Positions 1-9,549 of a DNA stretch of 27,337 nucleotides are shown here, in pieces (positions within the stretch are counted from its first letter, which is position 1; each line of letters opens with the position of its first letter). A program made the position numbers and the translations under genes. Source of the DNA: an uncultured Eubacteriales bacterium (GTDB taxonomy: Bacteria; Bacillota; Clostridia; Christensenellales; UBA1242); NCBI GenBank assembly GCA_902796285.1, contig CADBOH010000096.1, forward strand, positions 1-27,337. Reading direction: 5' to 3'. The notes under the pieces are model-generated. The model searched no databases, had not been told where the DNA came from, and saw only the letters and a list, made by a program, of their open reading frames with translations.

Positions 1-1
1 A

Positions 2-3000
2 ACAGACAACTATTTTGCCGAAAATGGTAGTGACCCAATTGTAATCACCACAAATAGAGAAGCAGCTCAATTTACAATCACAGTGCTTGCAACTGAAAGA
101 TATTATAAATTAAACAACAACTATGAAAATATTCAAATTGCTGCAACGTTTAACGAAGATACTATTATCGATTTAAGCAGATTTACAAGAGAAGGATATA
201 CATGTGACGGGTTATTATTGTCTAATGGAAATCAATTTGGATACATGGATGACTTGACTTATCAATATAAAGTCAACTATACGTACACGACAGATGTGTC
301 AGTTTATCCTACATGGAAAAGAATTAGCAAAACTGTAAAAAGTGACATTGGCATGCACGACGATGCAGAAGGACAAGTATCTTTCTATATGTACAACAGC
401 TTAAATGTTATGAAAGGTGGAGAAAACCCTCTTACTGAAACAAACACAAGTGTTAATAAAATAACATCAAATGGAGAGAAAATAACAAGCTTAAAATTTG
501 AAATTACAAATCCTAATGAAGACACCTTTAAAAAAGTTACAAAAGAAAAGACTGACATTTTAAATTTAACAGACTTAACGGATAGTAACAATAACATATA
601 TGCAGGGGCATATAAAATTAAATTTTTGATTTATGTTTCAGATCTTCTTTATAAGCAATCTGGTGAAAATAATGAATATATTGCTAAAAGCGGAGAGGCA
701 ACTATTACATTAATCAAAAATGAATTGGTGTTTACTGGAGAAATTCACTCAACATATACAGGCACAGGTGATTTTGTTGTTAATGAAAACAATAATTATG
801 GCGCATTTTATGTAAAATATGGTGCTCTTGGTGAATTTTCAGAAGAAGAGCGAACATTAAATGAAATCAATCCAGACCTAGCAACAAAGGCTTACTTTAA
901 AAACTTTGTAATTTTGCCAAAAGAAGAAAAATTTGATGCGGGCGTTGGATACAATATTAAGGCTGATTTTGACAAGACTTTAATGGGTGCTTACATATAT
1001 GGCAAAAACTTTGAAGAGCTGTTTTCAAATATTTATGCAGATGGGGGAAATCTATATACAATCATAAACGGGCAAACAACAATTGATAAAGCAAAGTTTA
1101 CTTTAACAGAAGTATCCTCAGGTTCAGCATATTACTTTGAAGGGGTTGAACCTCTTGTTTACACAAACTTGCAACCACATGAATTTAATATAGGAAACCA
1201 CACATTTGCATACAGCTATGACCAAATCACGTTAAAATCATCTGAGGATGAAACTCTTTATGGGCCTGGCGTATATCAAGGCAGCGAAAACTATCAAACA
1301 GATAGACAATACTTTACTATTTACAACCTAAAAATTAAAAAGCTTAGTGATGAGAGTTTCCGCGACTTTGGAGAAGTTGCAAACAACTTTGAATGGAATC
1401 TTCCAACAAGTTTTAGTTTTACAGTAATTGATTCGTCTGATGAAACAAAAGTTGCAAAACTTGTTTATGCACCAAAATATATTTTATCTGAAAACGGCGA
1501 AATAAGCGATATATTGTATGATGAATTTGATGGGCAAAAAGAAATATTAGCAATTTCTGACATTAAGGTTAATGCTACACCTGTTAACAATGTTGGTCAA
1601 TCACAATTCACATATTCTGTTGGCAATCAAGTGATATTCAGTTATGTTGATAACAACACTTCAAGATTTAGCATTTATGTAAATAAAGAAGCGCTAACAG
1701 GTAATAACCTTACATTTAAAGTAAATGTTATTAACAGAAGAAACGCTTTAACAGTTGCTTGTTGGAAAGCAAACGACACATTTGATGTTGAGGATTTGAC
1801 AAATTATGATGCAAACGACGCTTATGATGTTCAAACAATTTCAAACAGCCAAAACGTGTTTGTTGTGATGAGCGATATAGTTAAGGTTAATATTGATTTT
1901 AACACAGGTTATGATGCACACAATTATCCAAATACAACACTTTACCTTTCTTCAAGAGATACATATACAATTTTAGAGGAAGGGCAAGCTATAACACAAC
2001 CAGGATTTGTGTTTGAAAATCCTGCTCCAAATTATCAAGGGTTGGCATTGGCTGGATATCAAGGTGCAATGACAAGCAATATCACAAAGCAAGTGAGCGA
2101 GCAGGTAACAATATTTAATGTTACAAAGGGTGGCAGCGAGAAAAACCTTAAAGCGCAATGGAGATTTGATAGTATTGTTGCAACACAAAAAATTAGTTCA
2201 ATGAACGCTATGGCTAGCATAAACAGCCAAACAATAGAAATTAGGGATATTGCTGAAATAGCAGCCTTTCCAGCAGGGATGGAAGTTTCTTATACACTCA
2301 CTGGCAACGGATTAAACTTTGCGTATAACCCTAACCAAGAGGGTTTTGAAATCAAAAACGCGCAAGGGCTTGTTCCAACTTCTATTTCCGGCAATTATAC
2401 CTTGACTATTGCTGCAACTTATAATGAAAACACTTTGGGATTGCAGCGTAAGCAACAAGCGTTCACTTTTGCATACAACGTTGAAATTAATGTTGTTGGA
2501 ATTGCAAGAGATGAAGAATTTTGTTTAACATTTAATGATCAAAATCAAATTGGAAATGTTGACATTATCACTTATCTTAACGGAAGTGAAACCCCTACAA
2601 CATTAAACCTTCTACCATCAAAAGATGGAAATACGGGTGAGTACGGCTACTATATTACAGTAGGTGAGGATAGTGAGATTAAAAACGCTGGCAACTATAC
2701 TTTAACTATCCACGTAGATTCAAGATATACAGAAATTTTTGAGATTGATGAAAATAAAGAATCTGCAATAATAAGAGTTTTAAAATACACAATTCTTTTA
2801 AGAGATTACACAGATCAAATCAATCTTTCAAAGTATTATAGAACTGATGATCCAGAACTTGAATCAACGTTGACAATTGAAGAAAACAACAATGATAAAG
2901 TAAGGATAAGTTTTACAAGACAAAGTGGAGATGATATTGGAAATTATAGATTGCTTACTCCTACAATTATGGATGAAGGCGACCTAATAAACTACGAGAT

Positions 3001-6000
3001 TGATGACACAGATTTTGTTGAAAACTTTGTTGTTAAACCACCAGAAAAGATTTTGCTTATTAGACTTAAAAATCAAATAAGTTATGTATACAATGGATAC
3101 AAACTTGAAATAGGCTCAGCAAATCCATACGAAGATGATTATGTTTTACATTGCTCCGCCGGAACACAAAACTTTGACATCTACTTTAAACTTTACTTTA
3201 TTGGTGAAGAGGGGGTTGTAGGTGGAGAACTTCTGCCACTTATTAAATTTGGTATTGATAGCGAAAAACATGTTGGGCGATACACACTTTCTGTATCTGT
3301 AAATCCAGCGGCCCAAGGAGCAAGCGATTGGGAAGGGGCAGAAATTGATAACCCAGAAAAAGCAAATGTTATAGTATCTCAAAAAGACCTTTCAGTAAGT
3401 GCAATCACAAAAACATTTGATAGAACAAACCTTATCACTCAGGCAACAGCAGTTACAATGGTAGGCAAAGTTGCAGGAGATGATGTAAATATCGATGGAA
3501 CATTTGATTCTCTAAATGTTGGAACAAATATTACATTTACAAATTTGAGATTAGTAGGCAGTGATGCTCAAAACTACAACTTTACAAACCCTGGTTTTGC
3601 AGGTGGAATTATCAATCAAAAATATGTAAATCAAGTTTCAATAACATTAAATCAAAACCAAGTAACATATGGCAAGATTTCAAGAACTTCAACAGTTCAA
3701 GAAATCCTTGGCTTTGTAAATTATTCAATATTGATTGATGGTTCTACATCTGATTACAATGATGGATTTATATCAGTAACAGGGTGGACTATTAATGAGG
3801 AGGCATTCTCATCATCAAATTATCTTCAAGCAGGATTAAGAAGAATAAAAATCTTGCTGGCAAGCGATAACTTTACTGGATTTAATGCTTCTGGTTATGA
3901 AATTAACCTTGATATTACAAAAGTAAGAATCGATCTTTCATGGGTTGAGATTGTTAAGAATTATGATACAACAAACGCATTGCCAAAGATAATGAATACA
4001 GATATTTCAAGATATATCTTGGGTGTTGATGATGTTATGCTTGACAAAGAAGCAAGCGCATATCAAACAAGAGATGTAGGGGCAAATATTCCTGTAAACC
4101 TTGTTTTAAAAGGCGATGATAAAAACAACTATGAAATTGTTGACAACGTTAGAGGCAGAATCAATGAATACGCAGTTACATTGATTGTAAATGCTTCTAC
4201 TCAAAATGAGTCTCTTGTAACAGATGGTGCGTTTGTGGATGATGGAGAAAATGTAAACGTTGTAAAAGATGTTTTTGCAATAGAATTTCCATTTAATAGA
4301 ACAGCTGTACAGATTATTGAATCTCTTGTTTATCCAACAAGAGCAGGATACCATGCAGTTGGCTGGAAATATCAAGACGGAGAAGATTTTGTTCTTCTTA
4401 CCGAATCAAATATTGAAGACTATATTACATCAGTTGCACTTGATGAGGAAAATGTTGATTCAACAACAACCATTTTCACAGCTTGGGAAATTGATGAATG
4501 CGATATTGTTGTTAGCGGAGATCAATTAAAAGAATATCAAGTTGTTGGCGATAAAGTTAGTGGAAATATTGACGATGGCTATAAGGCGACTTATTTTAGC
4601 GACTTTAATATTGTCGTTGTGGGCGAGCGAGGATACAAGGTAAATGGTATTTTATCGCAAGCAAATCAAGCAAGAGTTTTATCTCTAAACGAAACGGGCA
4701 AAACAAGCGGTATAATCAGTGTTGAAAAATTAACATCCAACTTAGATGTTAAAGTGCTATTTAGCGATATTCAAATTACAATCAACTTTAATTTTAACAA
4801 ACCACAATTTGCAGAAAGAATTGACAGCAATTCATTAAGCGGAGTTTATTCATATAACACACTTAAACAATTGCAAAAGTCAGGCCTTCCAGGTTTTGGC
4901 GTTACAAATGGTACATATCATATTGAAGATTACTTATATGATAATGACAAGTTAGTTGGAGAAAAGTTTATTAGTGAAGTTGTTGACGAACTTTTGCCAG
5001 ATTTAAACAAAGATGAACAAATCTCTCTTAAACTGCAATGGATTGGAGAAAATTATACAATTTTGTTTGATGCTCAAGGCGGAACGATTGTAGGAAGTGA
5101 AGAGGTAACAGCGGTTTATGGACAACCTATAACTTTACTTCCTGTTGCGCAAAAGATAGGAAAGAGCTCTGTTTGGGCTGATAGTAATGGCAAAGTTTAT
5201 AGCGAAGGAGATCCACTAACTTCAGTTGGGCAAAAATCTTCTGGCGAGTGGACAATTACCTTTGTAGCACAATACACAAATAACACTTATACCTTAACTA
5301 TAAATATTGACCCACATGTTAACGTTCGATTTAATGGCATGTTGTTAACAAATGGTCAAAACTTTGATCTTGTGTATGATGAAGATGTGTTAACGCTTGA
5401 TGTTAGCGCAGATCAAGGATATGGATTTATCGTTGACAGTGCTCTTGTTGATGGCAATGTTGCCGTTGATAACAATGTTGTTACAGTAAACAATTTACTC
5501 GCAAACAGCGAAATTTCATTTGTTGCGACAAAGAATAACAATACGCTCGAACTTGGCAAAGCAAATATTGCGACTATTGGAGTTAGAATACTTGATGAAA
5601 ACAACGATCTTGTTGAAGTAGTATCACCAGAGACAACTCAAACATCTTATACAATTACAGCGCAGACAGAACGTAAAGTTGAAATTACATTAACTTCTGT
5701 AAAAGGAACAGCTTTTGCCGATAATCTAGTTGCGTTCTCAGGTTCTGGTAATATTACCAAAACCCTTTCAGAGTTCAATAAAAAATTAGTGATTGTATGG
5801 GAAGGGTTTACTGCCGGTGCAACAATCGTTGTGAGAGTTGAATATGCAGACAATACAGTATCATTTGGTGACATTAGTAACGTATTTGAAAGCTTTGCAA
5901 TAAATGGCAATGCACTTAACGTAAATGGCGATAATACAAAGATTAAAACAAGCCAAGAAGCAGTGATTAGTGCTACATTAAAATACGGATATAAAGATGC

Positions 6001-9000
6001 AGCGATATCACTTTCAACTGACACTGTGACAATAAGCGATGAATCAAACACATTTAATGAAGTTGATAGAAAGTATCACTACAGTGTTAAATTAAATCAA
6101 ATCGACGATGACTTTGTTCTCTCATTTGCTTGCGAAAAACGTCAATACAACTTTGAAATCGTTGTAAATGAAGAACAAGATGGTGTTGGACAAATTACTT
6201 CTGCGATTCAACAAAGCATACTGTTTGGTGAATCAATAAGTGTTGCGCAAAATCTTTTAAACGATTCATTCATATTTGCAAGTTGGACAATTGGTGGCGA
6301 TGTTGTTTCTACTGAAGAGAGTGACGATATTGTTATCGATGAAACAATGGCAAGACTCATTGAAAGAACTCCATTTGGTGAGGATATTCGTGTTCAAGCC
6401 AATTACAGAGAAAAAATTGCAACATTTAACTTTGAAGCAGGTTCAAGAGGATCTTATGATGTTGTTCAAGGGGAAGATAGATTTACAGTTGAATCATCTC
6501 AAAGTGTAGCGAGACAAGTTAAAATTGGCACAGATATTAAGTTTGAATTACATAGTGAAGATGGATATGAATTTGAATATTTCTTTGTTGATGGAACAAT
6601 TCAAGATGAAAGTCAATTTGAACTTGAAGATGGAGTAATCACATATTATATACCTGTTGAAACAGCAATTACAAACTTCAAGATTACTTTTAAGTCATCT
6701 GATGCTTACGTTCATGTTTATGGAGCAATTCTTATAAACTATGAACTCAACAAATTTACATCTCAAGGCGGAAAAGTGTTCCTTGCGGATAGTGAAGGAA
6801 ACAAGGCAGACTCAAGTGTTTACTTGCCAGTTGATGGGGTACTTGAAATTGGCGGTAATTATAGAATACTTTCAAAAACAAACGAAAAATTATACTTTGT
6901 TGCAGAGCCAAAACATGGATTTGAAGTTATATTTGCAAATCCAACACGAGATTGCGTGCTTAACCAATTTACTATAAATGACAAAACAGTTTATTCTTTT
7001 GAAGGAATAAAAGATGGCACTGTTATAGAGGCAATCTTCACAGCAAAACAAAACAAATTTAATGTTGTGCTTATTGAGGAAGATGGAACATCAGTTCCTG
7101 GTGGAAAGATTGTTGTTGACACATCTTCTGCACTTGTAAGGGCTTCTGGCAATAATAGCGCAAACGTAAATGTTACGGTTATTACAGGAGAAACATTAAA
7201 TATCGTTGTTAGCACGGGCTTTACTTATAGATTCTCACTTGACGATCTTGGAAGAGTGAATTATATGTTTGATAAACCAGAAAGTGAAGAAGGTGAAGAG
7301 GAAGGAACTATTCTTACATTTACTGGAGCAGTAACTTCTCTTGATCCTTTTACAACAGGATTGACAAGCAGAACAATCCTTCAAGTTGAAAATGTTGATT
7401 GTGATGCAACTTTGTATATCTATGTAATACCTGAAAAGTATAATTTAAGATTCTTAATTGACAATAATACCGAAGTTGTTGTTCATGACGTTCTTCAATA
7501 TGGCAAAACTTTCTCACTTTCAAGTCTTACACCTGAGCAGAGAGAAATAGTCCTTGCCAAGAGAGAAGGATTTACTCTTGACGGATATTACACAATGCAA
7601 CTTGGACAGGGCAAAAAGTATGTTGATGGACAAATCAATCCATACGCTATTTGGCTTGAAACAGGTTATGTATTCAATGGTTCACAGTATGAGTATGATA
7701 CAAATTATAATGAACTTACAAAAACATTTACAATTTATCCATACTGGGTATACAACAAGGCAAACGTTGTTGTTGATACTATTCCTGAGAATATTTTAAG
7801 AAATAATCCATATATCTCAATAAGAAATGTTATTGTAAACTATAACGAACAAGACACATGGATATCACAAAGCGATCTTTGGTATGCACAGATTAAGGTT
7901 GGCAACCAGCTTAGAATTAGAGCTTACAACCTTGAAGGCTATGCATTTAAGTACTGGCTTGTGACGGTTGATGGCGGGGCGCCTGTTCAAAGAGATCGAG
8001 AGTTCTCAATAATGCTTGAACAAGCAGACTATAATTTGATTGCTGTATATGAGCCGATCTTTACGATGGTGGTAGAAGATATTGACGGCAGAAACAGTGA
8101 CATTGGCAATGCATATTTAATGCAAGATGGCGTAACGATTTCTAGAAATAGTTATGATAGCACCAAACTTGTTACTCTTGAAGCGGTTGCTAAAGAGGGA
8201 TACGCGCTTCTTTACTTTGAGGATGTTGACACGGGCGAAAGGTATAATGCCGAGCTTAACCAAGCCACAGGCAAGGCAAGATACACATTTGCTGGGCTCA
8301 TTAATAGACCACTTAACTTAAAGGCAGTGTTTGAAGGCAAGCCAGTTGAAATTAAAATAAATTATCAAGAGCTTGCACAATATCATCAAATCACAAGAGT
8401 AACATTAAATGGAACAAATGTTGATTACAGACACACAGTTAATGCCAAAGTTGGCGATGAAATTGTGATTGAAGTTGTTAAGTCATTTGGTTATTCATTT
8501 AATGGAAAAGGTGCAAACTTTAACGTAGCAAGAAGCCAAAACAATATAACATTGACTGCACCTATAGCAGTTGACAGCCTTACAATCAATCAAAACGGCA
8601 AATACGAGATGAATATTTACTTTGAGATTGAAAAGGAAGAAATTGTATTTAATATCACAAGTGGAGTTAATGATAGCCAAGGCAAGAGTGAAGATATTAT
8701 TGCATCAAAAGTTGAAGTAGTTTATGAAAATGGACGCAGAATAAACTTAAACGAAACTTCTACATTTAAACTTTTGTATGGCGAGGCGGTAAGCTTAAAT
8801 ATTAAGGCAAACAAGAACTATGAACTTGATCAAATATACATTATAAGTGAGTATGTTTATAGCATTATGTATCTCTATGATGGCGAAAAAATTGCAATCA
8901 ATCAAAATTTTGTTGATGAAAATGTGATTGAAGAAAATTATGAGATTAATATTGTTGTAGCATTTAATAGACTTGTTTGGAATATGGAACAATTTAGGAG

Positions 9001-9454
9001 CCAATCAATTGTTGGAGAAGGCACAAAAGAAAAACCTTTCTTGATTAGGAGTGAAGCTGACATGGCATTTGTTGCTTATATCGTAAATAGCGGCATGCAA
9101 TTAAATGAGGAAACAAAGTATGCAGATTGTTATTACGAACTCGTAGTAGATCTTGACTTTGATGGAAAATACTTTGAGCCTATCGGTACAAAGGAAAACC
9201 CATTTAATGGGGTGCTTGACTTGGGCGGGTATAACATAAGAAATGTTACACACTACAAACTTTATACAGCGCCAAGTACACAAGCCAAAGGGCTTGTTTG
9301 GTGCGTGACTGCAAATGCTCAAATAATTCAAAACAACAATGTGCTTGTGATTTCTCTTTCAGTAATGGGAAGTGGCATCCTCGCCGGTGGCGGAATAACA
9401 CTTGCTGTGATTTTAAACAGAAAAAAGAAGAGAAAAATGAATGCTAACTTATAA
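2..9454 (+). CDS. Giant repetitive surface protein, 5' end outside window
   Basis: The reading frame is open from base 2, so the true start lies upstream and the 3,150 residues here are only the C-terminal part (numbered from base 2). Repeats of InlB/Listeria-Bacteroides type are suggested by motifs such as FDAQGG (from residue 1689) and by units ending in YPTW, KAQW or TAW. Two YDG-type units are suggested by KTFDRTN (about 1137) and KNYDTTN (1319), each followed by a GDD...VG pattern. Near the end, about 3005-3082, a GLUG-like stretch has GTKEKPFLI and PIGTKENPFNG. A hydrophobic helix at 3114-3138 and a KKKRK tail form a membrane anchor with no LPxTG sorting signal. In these families such proteins are cell-surface or adhesin-like; adhesion here is inferred. 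A strong terminator follows. Confidence 0.85.
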   Translation, partial: TDNYFAENGSDPIVITTNREAAQFTITVLATERYYKLNNNYENIQIAATFNEDTIIDLSRFTREGYTCDGLLLSNGNQFGYMDDLTYQYKVNYTYTTDVSVYPTWKRISKTVKSDIGMHDDAEGQVSFYMYNSLNVMKGGENPLTETNTSVNKITSNGEKITSLKFEITNPNEDTFKKVTKEKTDILNLTDLTDSNNNIYAGAYKIKFLIYVSDLLYKQSGENNEYIAKSGEATITLIKNELVFTGEIHSTYTGTGDFVVNENNNYGAFYVKYGALGEFSEEERTLNEINPDLATKAYFKNFVILPKEEKFDAGVGYNIKADFDKTLMGAYIYGKNFEELFSNIYADGGNLYTIINGQTTIDKAKFTLTEVSSGSAYYFEGVEPLVYTNLQPHEFNIGNHTFAYSYDQITLKSSEDETLYGPGVYQGSENYQTDRQYFTIYNLKIKKLSDESFRDFGEVANNFEWNLPTSFSFTVIDSSDETKVAKLVYAPKYILSENGEISDILYDEFDGQKEILAISDIKVNATPVNNVGQSQFTYSVGNQVIFSYVDNNTSRFSIYVNKEALTGNNLTFKVNVINRRNALTVACWKANDTFDVEDLTNYDANDAYDVQTISNSQNVFVVMSDIVKVNIDFNTGYDAHNYPNTTLYLSSRDTYTILEEGQAITQPGFVFENPAPNYQGLALAGYQGAMTSNITKQVSEQVTIFNVTKGGSEKNLKAQWRFDSIVATQKISSMNAMASINSQTIEIRDIAEIAAFPAGMEVSYTLTGNGLNFAYNPNQEGFEIKNAQGLVPTSISGNYTLTIAATYNENTLGLQRKQQAFTFAYNVEINVVGIARDEEFCLTFNDQNQIGNVDIITYLNGSETPTTLNLLPSKDGNTGEYGYYITVGEDSEIKNAGNYTLTIHVDSRYTEIFEIDENKESAIIRVLKYTILLRDYTDQINLSKYYRTDDPELESTLTIEENNNDKVRISFTRQSGDDIGNYRLLTPTIMDEGDLINYEIDDTDFVENFVVKPPEKILLIRLKNQISYVYNGYKLEIGSANPYEDDYVLHCSAGTQNFDIYFKLYFIGEEGVVGGELLPLIKFGIDSEKHVGRYTLSVSVNPAAQGASDWEGAEIDNPEKANVIVSQKDLSVSAITKTFDRTNLITQATAVTMVGKVAGDDVNIDGTFDSLNVGTNITFTNLRLVGSDAQNYNFTNPGFAGGIINQKYVNQVSITLNQNQVTYGKISRTSTVQEILGFVNYSILIDGSTSDYNDGFISVTGWTINEEAFSSSNYLQAGLRRIKILLASDNFTGFNASGYEINLDITKVRIDLSWVEIVKNYDTTNALPKIMNTDISRYILGVDDVMLDKEASAYQTRDVGANIPVNLVLKGDDKNNYEIVDNVRGRINEYAVTLIVNASTQNESLVTDGAFVDDGENVNVVKDVFAIEFPFNRTAVQIIESLVYPTRAGYHAVGWKYQDGEDFVLLTESNIEDYITSVALDEENVDSTTTIFTAWEIDECDIVVSGDQLKEYQVVGDKVSGNIDDGYKATYFSDFNIVVVGERGYKVNGILSQANQARVLSLNETGKTSGIISVEKLTSNLDVKVLFSDIQITINFNFNKPQFAERIDSNSLSGVYSYNTLKQLQKSGLPGFGVTNGTYHIEDYLYDNDKLVGEKFISEVVDELLPDLNKDEQISLKLQWIGENYTILFDAQGGTIVGSEEVTAVYGQPITLLPVAQKIGKSSVWADSNGKVYSEGDPLTSVGQKSSGEWTITFVAQYTNNTYTLTINIDPHVNVRFNGMLLTNGQNFDLVYDEDVLTLDVSADQGYGFIVDSALVDGNVAVDNNVVTVNNLLANSEISFVATKNNNTLELGKANIATIGVRILDENNDLVEVVSPETTQTSYTITAQTERKVEITLTSVKGTAFADNLVAFSGSGNITKTLSEFNKKLVIVWEGFTAGATIVVRVEYADNTVSFGDISNVFESFAINGNALNVNGDNTKIKTSQEAVISATLKYGYKDAAISLSTDTVTISDESNTFNEVDRKYHYSVKLNQIDDDFVLSFACEKRQYNFEIVVNEEQDGVGQITSAIQQSILFGESISVAQNLLNDSFIFASWTIGGDVVSTEESDDIVIDETMARLIERTPFGEDIRVQANYREKIATFNFEAGSRGSYDVVQGEDRFTVESSQSVARQVKIGTDIKFELHSEDGYEFEYFFVDGTIQDESQFELEDGVITYYIPVETAITNFKITFKSSDAYVHVYGAILINYELNKFTSQGGKVFLADSEGNKADSSVYLPVDGVLEIGGNYRILSKTNEKLYFVAEPKHGFEVIFANPTRDCVLNQFTINDKTVYSFEGIKDGTVIEAIFTAKQNKFNVVLIEEDGTSVPGGKIVVDTSSALVRASGNNSANVNVTVITGETLNIVVSTGFTYRFSLDDLGRVNYMFDKPESEEGEEEGTILTFTGAVTSLDPFTTGLTSRTILQVENVDCDATLYIYVIPEKYNLRFLIDNNTEVVVHDVLQYGKTFSLSSLTPEQREIVLAKREGFTLDGYYTMQLGQGKKYVDGQINPYAIWLETGYVFNGSQYEYDTNYNELTKTFTIYPYWVYNKANVVVDTIPENILRNNPYISIRNVIVNYNEQDTWISQSDLWYAQIKVGNQLRIRAYNLEGYAFKYWLVTVDGGAPVQRDREFSIMLEQADYNLIAVYEPIFTMVVEDIDGRNSDIGNAYLMQDGVTISRNSYDSTKLVTLEAVAKEGYALLYFEDVDTGERYNAELNQATGKARYTFAGLINRPLNLKAVFEGKPVEIKINYQELAQYHQITRVTLNGTNVDYRHTVNAKVGDEIVIEVVKSFGYSFNGKGANFNVARSQNNITLTAPIAVDSLTINQNGKYEMNIYFEIEKEEIVFNITSGVNDSQGKSEDIIASKVEVVYENGRRINLNETSTFKLLYGEAVSLNIKANKNYELDQIYIISEYVYSIMYLYDGEKIAINQNFVDENVIEENYEINIVVAFNRLVWNMEQFRSQSIVGEGTKEKPFLIRSEADMAFVAYIVNSGMQLNEETKYADCYYELVVDLDFDGKYFEPIGTKENPFNGVLDLGGYNIRNVTHYKLYTAPSTQAKGLVWCVTANAQIIQNNNVLVISLSVMGSGILAGGGITLAVILNRKKKRKMNANL

Positions 9455-9461
9455 CAAAAAG

Positions 9462-9490
9462 ACGCTTGGTTTATAAACCAAGCGTTTTTT
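9462..9490 (+). terminator. Intrinsic terminator after the giant surface gene
   Basis: Bases 9462-9485 are a perfect 24-base inverted repeat (half-site ACGCTTGGTTTA) followed directly by a T run. It begins seven bases after the stop codon of the giant gene and insulates the next gene from it. Confidence 0.9.
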
Positions 9491-9514
9491 GTCGCAAAAA
9501 ATCATATTTATGTA

Positions 9515-9543
9515 TTGACTTTAATTATTTTTAAGTATAAAAT
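9515..9543 (+). promoter_or_regulatory. Promoter for the dual-HEPN gene, predicted leaderless
   Basis: TTGACT at 9515-9520 and TAAAAT at 9538-9543 are separated by 17 bases. The -10 box ends six bases before the ATG at 9550, so transcription should begin at or next to the start codon. No Shine-Dalgarno sequence is present. Confidence 0.65.
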
Positions 9544-9549
9544 AGAAAT

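Noticed and set aside
5647..6051. 134-codon open frame on the minus strand inside the giant gene
   Set aside because: Low-complexity composition, antisense to a coding frame with clear protein repeats, no ribosome site; a shadow.
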